From: Pontiella desulfatans
Lineage (GTDB): Bacteria > Verrucomicrobiota > Kiritimatiellia > Kiritimatiellales > Pontiellaceae
Reading direction: 5' to 3'
DNA length: 64,000 nt
NCBI RefSeq assembly: GCF_900890425.1
Contig: NZ_CAAHFG010000004.1
Span: 664,330-728,329 of the forward strand
In this document: positions 54,466 through 63,723 of the stretch, piece by piece
How positions within the stretch are numbered: position 1 is the stretch's first letter
How the letters are laid out: each line of letters begins with the position of its first letter
Position numbers and translations under genes: made by a program
Notes under the pieces: generated by a model
Seen by the model: the letters and a program-made list of their open reading frames with translations, nothing else
What the model was told of the DNA's origin: nothing
The model's database searches: none

Positions 54466-56817
54466 ATGCAATACGGATACTTTGACGACGAAAACAAAGA
54501 ATATGTCATCACCCGCCCCGATACGCCCAAGCCGTGGAGCAACTATATCGGCAGCGCGGAATTCGGCGGGCTGGTGACAAACAACGCGGCGGGTTACACC
54601 TTTTATAAATCGGCGGCGCAAGGGCGTCTGACCCGCTTCCGTTTTAACAGTCCGCCATCCTCGTTCCCCGGCCGCTATGTCTATTTGCGCGACCGCGAAA
54701 CTTTCAAACATTGGAGCAATTCGTGGATGCCCGGCGCTCCGCCCATCGAAGAATTCGACTACGAGTGCCGCCACGGCACCGGCTACACGAAGATCAAGTC
54801 CGGCTTCCAGGGATTGGAAAGCGAAGTGCTCTATTTTGTTCCGCCGAATGCGACACACGAAGTGTGGAAAATCACGGTGCGCAATCCCGGCGATGCCGAC
54901 CGCTCTGTCAGTGTTTTTCCCTTCGTGGAACCGCAATGCAATTGGAACGCCGAAGACGATGGCACCAACCTGCAATACACGCAGTACATTGCCGCCACGG
55001 CTTATGAAGATGGAGTGATCGATATCGGCTCCAACATCAACATGCCGACCGATCCCGAACATTTTGAAAATAAAGACCAGGCGCGTCACACCTTCTTTGC
55101 GTTGGATGGAGCCGATGTTGCCGGATTCGATACGGATCTCGAATGCTTCCTCGGTGCGCATGGCTCCTATGCCGCACCGCAGGCCGTGGTGGAGGGGGCG
55201 TGTCGCGGCTCGTTGTCTGCGGGCGATCTGCCATGCGCGGCATTCCAGGTTGATCTGGATCTGGCTCCCGGAGAGGAGCAAACATTTTCTGTTTGCTTTG
55301 GTGTGAACGAAGTGCCCCGCGCAATGGATATAGAAAACGCCTTTGCTGGCGTGAAGCAGCATTGGCATTCGCGCCTTGGCGAACTGAAGGTGGAGACGCC
55401 CGACGCCGGATTCAATTCGATGCTCAATGTCTGGGCACCGTACAACAATCTGATGACCTTTTATTGGTCACGTGCTGCGAGCATGGTTTATGCGGGCGAG
55501 CGCGATGGACTGGGCTACCGCGATACGCTGCAGGATCTGGTGGGTTCGGTTTCGCTGATTGCCGAGGAGTCGCTGGAGTGTCTGGAGCTGATGCTGACGG
55601 GGCAGTATGCCAACGGTGGTGCCATGCCGGTGGTGAAGCCGTTTGCCCACTCGCCGGGCAGCGAAGGGCCTCCGCCGCACTACCGCTCCGACGATGCACT
55701 ATGGCTCTTCAATGCCGTGCCGGCCTATGTGAAGGAAACGGGCGACTTCGATTTCTACACCAAGGTGCTGCCCTATGCCGACCAGGGCGAGGCTTCGGTC
55801 TTCGGGCATCTGCGCCGCGCCATTGAATTCAACCTCGAACGCTCCGGCGCGCACGGTCTGCCGTGTGGGCTGCATGCCGATTGGAACGACTGCATCCGGT
55901 TGGGCGAAAAAGGCGAGACGGTCTTTGTGGCCCTTCAGCTGCGATATGCCCTGCGCGAATACGTTGAGATTGCCGAACGTTTAGAGGAAGGTGCCGAGGC
56001 CGGTTGGGCGCGGGAGCAACTGGCGAGCCTGGATAAAAACATCGAGGTGCACGCCTGGGATGGAGAATGGTATTTACGCGCCTACCGATACGACGGTCTT
56101 AAGTTCGGGTCACGCGAAAACGACGAAGGCTCGATCTTTATGAATCCGCAAAGTTGGGCGGTGCTCAGCGGGCATGCAACGGGCGACCGCGCGACGCAGG
56201 TGATGGAGTCGATGCACAACCAATTGGCCACCGACTATGGCGTGATGATTTGCACTCCGCCCTATGTGAAGACAGATCCCGAGGTGTGCCTCGGCCGACT
56301 CTTCAATCCGGGCATGAAGGAAAACGGCGGGGTGTTTAATCATACGCAGGGCTGGGCGGTGATGGCCGCCGCCGAACTGGGCATGGGTGACCGTGCCTGG
56401 GAATATATGCGCAACGTGATGCCTGCCAGTTATAACGACCGCGCCGAGATCCGGCAGGTTGAGCCCTATGTCGTTTGTCAGAGTACACACAGCCTGTTCA
56501 GTCCGCGCTATGGCGCCGGGCGGCTCTCCTGGCTTTCGGGATCCGCCGTCTGGAACCATGTGGCTATGACGTCTGCCATACTAGGCCTGAAGTCGGAATA
56601 TGACGGCTTCCGAATTGATCCCTGCATCCCGTCCGAATGGCCGGGTTTCAAGGCCGAGCGCATGTTCCGGGGAAGGAAGCTAAACATTGAAGTCCGCAAT
56701 CCCAATGGTGCGCAGAAGGGCGTAAAGGAACTCATGCTTAACGGCGAGCAGTTGAGCGGAACCCTGATTCCCGGTGATCTGTTGAAAGACGAAAACGAAA
56801 TTGTTGCGGTGATGTAG
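54466..56817 (+). CDS. GH94-type phosphorylase, chitobiose/cellobiose phosphorylase-like
   Basis: I chose the ATG at 54466, which has GAGGGAA upstream; the longer frame adds eight residues. The 783-residue protein begins MQYGYFDDENKEYVITRPDTPKPWSNYIG, the opening of diacetylchitobiose and cellobiose phosphorylases. The catalytic region HADWNDCIRLGEKGE and the later NGGVFNHTQGWAV are conserved. It would use phosphate to release a sugar 1-phosphate from a beta-linked disaccharide. Substrate uncertain. Its TAG stop overlaps the GTG of the next gene by one base. Confidence 0.88.
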   Translation: MQYGYFDDENKEYVITRPDTPKPWSNYIGSAEFGGLVTNNAAGYTFYKSAAQGRLTRFRFNSPPSSFPGRYVYLRDRETFKHWSNSWMPGAPPIEEFDYECRHGTGYTKIKSGFQGLESEVLYFVPPNATHEVWKITVRNPGDADRSVSVFPFVEPQCNWNAEDDGTNLQYTQYIAATAYEDGVIDIGSNINMPTDPEHFENKDQARHTFFALDGADVAGFDTDLECFLGAHGSYAAPQAVVEGACRGSLSAGDLPCAAFQVDLDLAPGEEQTFSVCFGVNEVPRAMDIENAFAGVKQHWHSRLGELKVETPDAGFNSMLNVWAPYNNLMTFYWSRAASMVYAGERDGLGYRDTLQDLVGSVSLIAEESLECLELMLTGQYANGGAMPVVKPFAHSPGSEGPPPHYRSDDALWLFNAVPAYVKETGDFDFYTKVLPYADQGEASVFGHLRRAIEFNLERSGAHGLPCGLHADWNDCIRLGEKGETVFVALQLRYALREYVEIAERLEEGAEAGWAREQLASLDKNIEVHAWDGEWYLRAYRYDGLKFGSRENDEGSIFMNPQSWAVLSGHATGDRATQVMESMHNQLATDYGVMICTPPYVKTDPEVCLGRLFNPGMKENGGVFNHTQGWAVMAAAELGMGDRAWEYMRNVMPASYNDRAEIRQVEPYVVCQSTHSLFSPRYGAGRLSWLSGSAVWNHVAMTSAILGLKSEYDGFRIDPCIPSEWPGFKAERMFRGRKLNIEVRNPNGAQKGVKELMLNGEQLSGTLIPGDLLKDENEIVAVM

Positions 56818-57860
56818 TGGAACACCAACCGGTAAACCCGAACGCATCGGATTCCGCGAGGGAACTGCTGGAAAAACTATATGCTTTGCGCGGTAAGACG
56901 ATCCTTTCGGCACAGCACGATTATATCGGTAGCGGAACGCGGTATAATGATCAGGTTGCTGAACTTGTCGGTCGGTCGCCATCGATCTTCGGCGGCGATT
57001 TCAGTTTTACCTATTGCGGGGAAAAACCGGAGGCCATTCACCATTGCGGCCCGGCCAACCTGACCGAACCTGGGCATGGGATTGACCAATGGGAGTACCG
57101 TCCCGAAAAGGTATTCGCGCCGGAATCACCTCCGCAGTTTCTGGATGTGGATTTGCGCGACTCGCGTCAGGCGCTGGTGGAACGCTGCATTGCATTGCAC
57201 CGGGCGGGACGTCTCATCACGCTGATGTGGCATTGCCCGACGCCCGACAAGGGCGATGTGAGCGGCAATGCCGACCTTTGGTCGCACGGAGCTTTCGCGG
57301 AAGAAAAGTGGCAGGAAGTTTTAACACCGGGCACAAAGCTCCATCGCCAATGGGAAGAGCAGGTGGATCGCATGGCCGTTTATCTGAAACAACTGCAGCA
57401 GGCCGATGTTCCTGTTCTATGGCGACCGTATCATGAAATGAATGGTGGTTGGTTCTGGTGGGGGAACCGCTCGGACTTTTCCCGCTTGTGGCGACAACTC
57501 TATGTCCGCTTGACCGAGGTGCACGACCTCAACAATCTTCTTTGGGTGTGGAATCCCAATGCACCGCGCGATACGCCGGGTGATGAAGCCGGAGCTTATG
57601 CGGATTGTTATCCGGGTGGCGATGTGGTGGATGTGCTGGCAACGGATGTTTACCACAACGATTACCGCGACTCGCATTATACGGATCTGCTGGAGCTGGC
57701 AGACGGTAAGCCGATCGCATTGGGTGAAGTTGGGCATCTACCGGAGCCGGACTTGCTGAAGCAGCGACCGCTTTGGTCGTGGGTTATGCCGTGGGGCGGT
57801 CTCCTCTTCCGCTTCAACAGCGAGGAGCGCATTCGCGAAACTTATTCCGCGATCAGCTGA
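56817..57860 (+). CDS. GH26 beta-mannanase/mannosidase-type enzyme, cytoplasmic
   Basis: The 347-residue protein starts with GTG at 56817, sharing one base with the upstream stop. It is a single GH26 TIM barrel: the acid/base Glu207 in LWRPYHEMNGGWFWWG and the nucleophile Glu304 in IALGEVGHLP, as in GH26 beta-mannanases. No signal peptide is present, so it probably trims imported manno-oligosaccharides rather than polymer. Its coupling to two GH94 phosphorylases suggests stepwise intracellular breakdown of a short beta-linked oligosaccharide. Confidence 0.92.
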   Translation: MEHQPVNPNASDSARELLEKLYALRGKTILSAQHDYIGSGTRYNDQVAELVGRSPSIFGGDFSFTYCGEKPEAIHHCGPANLTEPGHGIDQWEYRPEKVFAPESPPQFLDVDLRDSRQALVERCIALHRAGRLITLMWHCPTPDKGDVSGNADLWSHGAFAEEKWQEVLTPGTKLHRQWEEQVDRMAVYLKQLQQADVPVLWRPYHEMNGGWFWWGNRSDFSRLWRQLYVRLTEVHDLNNLLWVWNPNAPRDTPGDEAGAYADCYPGGDVVDVLATDVYHNDYRDSHYTDLLELADGKPIALGEVGHLPEPDLLKQRPLWSWVMPWGGLLFRFNSEERIRETYSAIS

Positions 57861-57874
57861 CGGCGACAGAGCGG

Positions 57875-59071
57875 CTATAGTAGCTGGGAAAGCAGGGTTT
57901 GCGCAGGCACAACGGCCGGAGCTTTGACTGAGAAGCAGTCGATATCCTGATAGGGAAGATTGATTACGGCCTGCAAGGCGTGTGGTGCTCCGGTTATTTT
58001 CTGGAAATAATCAAGGTGCGGAGATAAATCCGTTTCAGATGTTTTTGCCTCCAGGAGAAGCCACGCTGCATTATCCTTCGTGATCAGGAAATCGACTTCC
58101 CGCTTTTCCTTGGTGCGTACATAGTGGAGGGAATAGCTGCCTAGTCCAGTATCGTTCCAACCTTCAACGGCCTTGAGCAATGAACAGGCAATGAAGTTTT
58201 CATTGCGCTTGCCTGGGTCGGCAATGGCAGACCAATCGCCAAGGTAGAGTCTGGGTTCCTTTGCGATAGAGCGTGCGATGTTCTTTGTCCAGGGGCGTAT
58301 GGTAAAGCAGTAGGACAATTGTTGCAGCAAGGTGATCCATCGCTGAATGGATTCCACCGAGGCGCGAACGCTTCTCGCATAGGAAGAGTGGTTGAGCGAG
58401 CTCGATGCGTTTAGCAGGATGAGCTCGGCAAGTAATTCGATCTTTGCCAAATCATAAGCACCCCCCAATGTGCGTATGTCTTCCTGGAACAGTCGATCTT
58501 GGCGGGTACGCCGCCATTGCCGATGAAAACGTTTTTCGGCTTTCAGAAGTGGTTGGGGAAACCCCCCGAATTCCAGCAGGGCTTCCCATGCTTCGGCATC
58601 GATTTTTTCCGGCGAATGCACATCCTGAGGAGAGAACTCGGTGCGCGCCAGCTCGGCGGTGGAAAGTGGAAACATCTGAAGATGAAAGTAGCGCCCCAGC
58701 AGGCTGTCACCGCCTTTGCGATAGGTATCCAATCTGGTGCTACCGGTAACAATGGTCTTCCACGCAAGCGGCCGGTGGAGGTCGTAGAATCCTTTGATGA
58801 AGTTTTTCCAGTCCGCAAATTTATGGAGCTCATCGAAAACAATGGTCTGGCCGACCGAAGCTCCCAAACGATCGGACAAGTGCCTTTGCCCTTGGATAAT
58901 GTCGGATCGGTCTTCCTGCACATCCCAATCCAGATAGAGTCCCTCCGTCGCAAATCCTCGTGTTGTCGTGGTTTTGCCCACCTGCCTTGCGCCTGAGATA
59001 AACAGCATCTCCGCATTGCGTTGGAAATGATCTGTTATGATGGATTCATATATCCGTTTCATGTCCGCCAT
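57875..59071 (-). CDS. ATPase with DUF4143 domain
   Basis: The 398-residue protein has an AAA-type ATPase with Walker A GARQVGKTTT (about 27-36) and Walker B TIVFDELHKF, followed by the DUF4143 domain. The C-terminus has KREVDFLITKDNAAWLLLEAK, the D...ExK pattern of a PD-(D/E)xK nuclease-like fold. These archaeal/bacterial ATPases are common, in many copies, and of unknown function. It is convergent with the GH26 gene and the two genes may share no function. Confidence 0.9.
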   Translation of the reverse strand: MADMKRIYESIITDHFQRNAEMLFISGARQVGKTTTTRGFATEGLYLDWDVQEDRSDIIQGQRHLSDRLGASVGQTIVFDELHKFADWKNFIKGFYDLHRPLAWKTIVTGSTRLDTYRKGGDSLLGRYFHLQMFPLSTAELARTEFSPQDVHSPEKIDAEAWEALLEFGGFPQPLLKAEKRFHRQWRRTRQDRLFQEDIRTLGGAYDLAKIELLAELILLNASSSLNHSSYARSVRASVESIQRWITLLQQLSYCFTIRPWTKNIARSIAKEPRLYLGDWSAIADPGKRNENFIACSLLKAVEGWNDTGLGSYSLHYVRTKEKREVDFLITKDNAAWLLLEAKTSETDLSPHLDYFQKITGAPHALQAVINLPYQDIDCFSVKAPAVVPAQTLLSQLL

Positions 59072-59148
59072 TATTCGGCGGATCTGAAAATAGTCAAGAC
59101 CAGGTTTCGATTGATCTTAAAATGGTCAAAGCACGGTTTGGCAATGTA

Positions 59149-61683
59149 TTAGATGGGTGTGGATTCCACTTCTATTCCTCTAGGAGCGCTTAGTGAGATC
59201 TCAATCCTGCCATCCACCTTTTTCCACTCAACGCGGATGTCGCCTTTGGGGTGGGGGTAGGTGCCTCTTGCCCAGTCGATGGTTTCGACGTTGGGGGCGA
59301 TGACCAGCTTGTCGGGATTGAGCGGGTCGCGTTGTCGGACGCCGAGGGTGTGGCGGATGGCGGTTACGAGCGGAGCGCCCGCCCAGGAGTGGCAACGGCT
59401 GCCGACCTGCCGCATGCCTCGGCTGAAGCATTCCCAAAGGGTACCGGAATCGTTTTCGAGCATGAGTCCCCAATGATCTCGGATGAGTTGCTCCGCAAAT
59501 GCGGCTTCCCCGTTTTGATAGAGCGCTTCGAGGGCATAGAATAGAAAGTAGTATTCCGCCTGTCCGTTCTCTCTGGTCAGGTTTGTATTGAGTTGTTCTT
59601 TTACGTAACTGCAGACTTTCCGCGTGTCGCCAATGTTGAACAGCAACGCAAGGATGTTGGCGTGCAGGGCGGTCGTGCTTTCGCCAAGGCTCGGTGCATA
59701 GCGGCCTTCCTCTTCGATCCAAAGGTTTTTCACAAACGCTTCACGCACCACCAGGGCTTCAGAACGTAATTCGCGAGCGCGATCTTCCGGCGCTAGCGCG
59801 GCGGCGTTTTCCAATGCCCGGATGCGGAAGGCGTTGAGCGCTGCGTTGCCTTTGCCCCTGCGTTCGCCGGGAAGCACGCCCCAGTCGATGAAGAGGTTGA
59901 GATGATCGGCATTCCATAGCCCGGTTTCGTCTGCCTGCCATTCGGGGCTGGCGAGAATGGTTTCCACGGTTGGCCACAGTTCCTCAACCAGCGAGGAGTC
60001 CTGCGTCATGACCCAGTAATCGTGCAGGCAGAGGATCCAGATGAGCGTGTAGTCTTCCAGTGAAGTCTGCATCCACGACGGGGCGGACGAGGGCATCTGG
60101 CCGTTGCCAAACTGCGATTGCGCGAAGAGGCGGAGGAAACGGTTTTGTATGCGGGTGTCGCAGTTAAGCATGCGGTGCATGTGGATGTTGACGTAGCCGT
60201 CGCCGAGGTAGGTTCCGCGTTCGCGCCACGGGCAGTCGGAATAGGAATCCTCGGTGGAAACCTCCAGCGTGCGGGCGCTCATGTTCCAAACCTTGGAAAG
60301 GATGGGGTCGGAACACTCGAAACTTCCAATCATTGGAAATTCGGGATTGGCGCTGAGCACATGGACGTCGTTGATGGTGCCCTGGCCGGTGAGCGTTAGT
60401 TGAAGGTAGTGCCCGCCGCGCACATGAAATCCTTGTATCCGTTGTGTGCCGCCTTTGAGGATGTAGCGGTCGATGGTGTTAACGAACGGGTTGGTGCCAT
60501 AGAGGTTGATGAGTCCATCATCGCGCAGCCAGTCGTCGTAGCCAATGTCGAGGATGGCACCTTCCGGGGCATCGACCTCCACCACCACGAAGCCGTCGAA
60601 TTCGTTTTTAAATTCATAGACCCAGCTTTGAATGCCCGTTTCTTCTTTTTCAACGGGCAGATCCCACGCGCGTATCCGCGCAGGCAGTTGCGGCTCAGCA
60701 TCGATAGGAACGGTTTTCCAATCGTTGGAATGACTGTCGGCGGAAGGCAGAAGCTCGGTATGGCGCAGGTCGCGGACGGTAAGGCCGGCGTTGCGGGGAA
60801 TGCCGAGGAAAAATCCCCAAACTTCTTCGAGTTGTTCCACTTCGCCGTTCAGTTGATTCCAGCCTTTGGAAAGATGAAGCGTGGTGTTTTGACGGTTGCC
60901 GCGCCGTTCATCGTTGCGGCATTCGAGCGGTTGCCCGTTCAGGAAATGGTTGCCCCAGAAAATGCCGATTTCCACGGTCTGTTCTTCGGAGGAATGGATC
61001 TGGCATTCGTAGCGCGTCCAACGGCGCTCTTCGGCCTCAAGGTCGAAGGCAGGGTCGTATTGACGGAAGCCGATGATCTGTTCGTCGTTGGCGATATTGT
61101 ATGGGCCGGTCAGCGCATCGGGTTTTAGTTTTTCAAGTGATGGGTAGGGCACCGAGCGCGGCTCACGTTTGCCCCAAAGCTTCTGGTTCCCGACCGGGCA
61201 GGGCGGATGCCATTCGTTTGAATCTTGTTTCCGTGTATCGAGGATTTCGGCGGCCCCGAGGGCAAACGTGAAAGCCGGGGCTTCGGAGTCCCAGGCATCG
61301 GATGTACTGCATTGCCAGTTGCCGGGCGTGGAGAGATCGATGCCGGCGACCTCGCCCCATGCGATGAATCCTGCCCGGCTATCGCGCGTGCTTTGAAAGG
61401 TGTTCGAGCCAAAGGACGTGACTTCGACCAGGATGGTATTGTCGCCCTCTGTGAGATGGGGGGCAAGGTCGTAGGTGTCGTACTCGGGGTGCGCAGGAAC
61501 GAAGCGGACGGGGCCATAACCGATGAATGTGCCGTTGACCCATAGGCGGTAGCGCGAGTCGGCGAAGAGGTTGATGGTTGCCGAGTCAGAAACAGCATCC
61601 AGCTCAAACTCCTGTCGGAAGCGGCAAAACCGGTTGCGGCCGGAGCCTGAAGGTTCGTGCCAGATGAAGAGGTCTGTTTCCAT
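59149..61683 (-). CDS. GH78-type alpha-L-rhamnosidase, cytoplasmic
   Basis: The 844-residue protein has the rhamnosidase layout: N-terminal beta-sandwich domains (ADSRYRLWVNGTFIGYGPVR), then the six-hairpin barrel with TEDSYSDCPWRERGTYLGDG (catalytic Glu/Asp region) and GSRCHSWAGAPLV, and a C-terminal beta domain. It should release alpha-linked rhamnose from oligosaccharides or glycosides. No signal peptide is seen. A cruciform repeat lies just upstream of the ATG. The codon use and GC resemble the other GH genes. Confidence 0.88.
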   Translation of the reverse strand: METDLFIWHEPSGSGRNRFCRFRQEFELDAVSDSATINLFADSRYRLWVNGTFIGYGPVRFVPAHPEYDTYDLAPHLTEGDNTILVEVTSFGSNTFQSTRDSRAGFIAWGEVAGIDLSTPGNWQCSTSDAWDSEAPAFTFALGAAEILDTRKQDSNEWHPPCPVGNQKLWGKREPRSVPYPSLEKLKPDALTGPYNIANDEQIIGFRQYDPAFDLEAEERRWTRYECQIHSSEEQTVEIGIFWGNHFLNGQPLECRNDERRGNRQNTTLHLSKGWNQLNGEVEQLEEVWGFFLGIPRNAGLTVRDLRHTELLPSADSHSNDWKTVPIDAEPQLPARIRAWDLPVEKEETGIQSWVYEFKNEFDGFVVVEVDAPEGAILDIGYDDWLRDDGLINLYGTNPFVNTIDRYILKGGTQRIQGFHVRGGHYLQLTLTGQGTINDVHVLSANPEFPMIGSFECSDPILSKVWNMSARTLEVSTEDSYSDCPWRERGTYLGDGYVNIHMHRMLNCDTRIQNRFLRLFAQSQFGNGQMPSSAPSWMQTSLEDYTLIWILCLHDYWVMTQDSSLVEELWPTVETILASPEWQADETGLWNADHLNLFIDWGVLPGERRGKGNAALNAFRIRALENAAALAPEDRARELRSEALVVREAFVKNLWIEEEGRYAPSLGESTTALHANILALLFNIGDTRKVCSYVKEQLNTNLTRENGQAEYYFLFYALEALYQNGEAAFAEQLIRDHWGLMLENDSGTLWECFSRGMRQVGSRCHSWAGAPLVTAIRHTLGVRQRDPLNPDKLVIAPNVETIDWARGTYPHPKGDIRVEWKKVDGRIEISLSAPRGIEVESTPI

Positions 61684-61687
61684 AGTC

Positions 61688-61751
61688 GTAGCGCGGATAT
61701 CCGATCCGCGTTTCCTTACGCGGGAAGACTCGTATCGGATATACGAGCTAC
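61688..61751. repeat. Two-hairpin cruciform repeat, type B (reverse orientation)
   Basis: On the minus strand the unit reads GTAGC, hairpin TCGTATatccGATACGA, a spacer with GCGTAAGGAA, hairpin CGCGGATcggATATCCGCG, GCTAC. It lies between the rhamnosidase start and the next gene's stop. Confidence 0.85.
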
Positions 61752-61764
61752 CAAGGCTCTACGC

Positions 61765-62679
61765 CTAGTCGATATATTCAATGTTGAAGAATGCCCTTTT
61801 CGTGGCATCGTGGAGTTCGATATAGATTGAATAATCGCCGTCTACGATGGTGGAGTAGGCGAGGTTGGTAACCATGAACGGCCCGAAAGGACTTGCTGAA
61901 TGCGCGATGCTTCCCCACGGATCAGTTGTTAGATTGGCTTTGCTTACGGGGTAGAGCGTGGATGGGAAACCATCTTCGGTTTGGATCACCATGTTGTAGA
62001 CTTTTGTGGAATCGACGACTGTGGCAGGAACAATCAATTCCGGCACTATCGGGTCAACCTTATCTTCAACAGTGCCTGTCAATGTGATGGCCGAAGGTTT
62101 GGGCCATCCGGCGTCGTTGTTATCGCTGGATACGCCGGCCCAGAACCATTCGTTCTTCACGTCTGCCATGCAGATCCGAAACTCGAGATTGCCCGTAACC
62201 GTATCGAAGGCGGTTCCGCTGACATCGATGCTCGCAGAAATGTATGTTCCGCCAATAAGATCTGTGCCGGATGCGACCGGATTGGCAAAACTGTCGATAC
62301 TGGAGTAGATCGCCCAGTCAGGCGTGTTTTCGGGGTCGGCTTGAACGGAAAAAAACATATCCAGTGTGGCGAGGTTAAGTTGCTTTTCTGGATCAATGCC
62401 TATGTTGAACGTTATGTATTCGCCGGAGGCAAGGGCGGAAGCCGGAGTCGGCTGAGTCCATCCCTGTGGGACGAAACGCTGATTGACTATGTTTGCGCTG
62501 AGTTCCGCCGATGCAGTGAGATCGCTGGTGGTCAGGTATGTGACTCCGGGCGCGGAGTTGGAGACCGAGGTTGCGCCCGGGGGAGTGGCCACGGTTCCGT
62601 AGTCAACCAGTATTTCTGCGGAGGCAGCGGCAGCTGTGAAAAGGCTTGCAACCAGAGCGATGGTGTAGATTGATTTCAT
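61765..62679 (-). CDS. Exported protein with a C-terminal module shared with its neighbour
   Basis: The 304-residue protein starts with a signal peptide (MKSIYTIALVASLFTAAAASA). The N-terminal 200 residues are beta-rich and unrecognised. The last 75 residues (VYNMVIQTEDGFPSTLYPVSKAN...GPFMVTNLAYSTIVDGDYSIYIELHDATKRAFFNIEYID) match the end of the next protein. It lacks PEP-CTERM. Probably a secreted or surface glycan-related protein. Confidence 0.75.
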   Translation of the reverse strand: MKSIYTIALVASLFTAAAASAEILVDYGTVATPPGATSVSNSAPGVTYLTTSDLTASAELSANIVNQRFVPQGWTQPTPASALASGEYITFNIGIDPEKQLNLATLDMFFSVQADPENTPDWAIYSSIDSFANPVASGTDLIGGTYISASIDVSGTAFDTVTGNLEFRICMADVKNEWFWAGVSSDNNDAGWPKPSAITLTGTVEDKVDPIVPELIVPATVVDSTKVYNMVIQTEDGFPSTLYPVSKANLTTDPWGSIAHSASPFGPFMVTNLAYSTIVDGDYSIYIELHDATKRAFFNIEYID

Positions 62680-62704
62680 GGCAGTTTCCTTGTGATTAAA
62701 TGGG

Positions 62705-63622
62705 TTATCTCAGGTCGAGGCCGAAGGTCTTCGTTGCGCCTTCCCCCTGGACATAGAAGACATAGTCGCCACTGGTCTGGTCTGAATAGGTGAGGTTGGT
62801 CACCACGAACGGGCCATAGGGATTATCGGAGTGGGGTTCATCCGTCCAGGGGCCGCTGGCAGCGTTTTGGGTGCTGATGGGGTATAGGTTTTGCGGGGCA
62901 CCCGGGGCATCGGTGGTCGTTACGATGAGTTCATATACCTGAATGGTTTGAACGCCTGATTCGACAATTATGAGATTCGTTGGTGGTTCGGGATCCGGGT
63001 CTACAGGGGTTGAGGGAGTAACCCATTCATCGCTGACCGTAAAGTTGGTAATGGAGGCGGCACCGCCCGCCGAATTGTATTCCTGTTCCACCAGAATTTT
63101 ATCCACGGTGAAGGAAACAACCAGATTGCTCACGGTCACATCGGCCGTGCCTTCTGTTGCGTTGGTTGCGTTCGCCCCGATGAAGATTTCGGCGAAGCCT
63201 TTGTTCCATGCGTCGTTGGATAGCTTGATGACAAAGTCGAGGTCGCCGCCAGCCAAGGGCGTGAGATTGATCTGGGTTCCGGCAGCACCGACCCAGTAGC
63301 CCCAGTTTGCATTACCCCGCTGGTTCCCGAGCGAGACCACGTTACCGTCGAGACCGACTCCATCGTCGTCAATTAAGGAAATCTTGAAGCCGGCTTGCCA
63401 CAAAGCATAGTTGGCCTGGATGGTTCCGGCATAATAGGTTCCAACGGTTCCGACGTCTGCGCTGTTTGGGTTGGTGAATATCCCGACACCGGAAAGATCG
63501 TTGGTCATGGAGACTGAAGCGTCGATCGTATACTCCCCGTTAATGGCAGGGATGTTATAGAGGGGGGCTGCTGTAACCTCTGCAACAACGAGCATAAAGG
63601 CAAATGCGACTATAGTTTTCAT
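62705..63622 (-). CDS. Exported protein related to a PEP-CTERM protein but with a different C-terminus
   Basis: I chose the ATG at 63622 (GGAGAATT upstream, signal peptide MKTIVAFAFMLVVAEVTAA); the longer frame is not needed. In the 305-residue protein the N-terminal region up to about residue 230 (AWNKGFAEIFIGANATNATEGTADV...VSDEWVTP) closely matches the partial PEP-CTERM protein at the window edge. The remainder, after a Pro-rich linker (PSTPVDPDPEPPTN), is the same C-terminal module as in the 61765 protein. The copy of the putative operator lies upstream. Confidence 0.78.
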   Translation of the reverse strand: MKTIVAFAFMLVVAEVTAAPLYNIPAINGEYTIDASVSMTNDLSGVGIFTNPNSADVGTVGTYYAGTIQANYALWQAGFKISLIDDDGVGLDGNVVSLGNQRGNANWGYWVGAAGTQINLTPLAGGDLDFVIKLSNDAWNKGFAEIFIGANATNATEGTADVTVSNLVVSFTVDKILVEQEYNSAGGAASITNFTVSDEWVTPSTPVDPDPEPPTNLIIVESGVQTIQVYELIVTTTDAPGAPQNLYPISTQNAASGPWTDEPHSDNPYGPFVVTNLTYSDQTSGDYVFYVQGEGATKTFGLDLR

Positions 63623-63659
63623 GGTAAAATTCTCCTGTTTCAACTTAGTGGATCCTTTG

Positions 63660-63683
63660 TAGCTAAATAAGTTTAGTCTGGCG
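63660..63683 (-). promoter_or_regulatory. Operator-like inverted repeat upstream of a secreted-protein gene
   Basis: CTAAA-TAAG-TTTAG (63663-63676), about 38 bases upstream of the ATG on the minus strand. The flanks (TAG before, TCTGGCG after) also match the copy before the LacI gene. Confidence 0.6.
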
Positions 63684-63712
63684 ATCAAAAAAAGCGCCCG
63701 ATCTCCGGGCGC
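63684..63712 (-). terminator. Terminator after the PEP-CTERM gene
   Basis: GCGCCCG/CGGGCGC with a 5-base loop, followed on the minus strand by seven Ts. It lies 11 bases beyond the stop codon. Confidence 0.9.
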
Positions 63713-63723
63713 AGGTCAAATGA

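Noticed and set aside
60324-60732. TTCCAAnnnTTGGAA-like palindromes in the rhamnosidase gene and one in a GH94 gene
   Set aside because: They lie inside coding sequence, at few sites and with no shared context; chance is a fair explanation.
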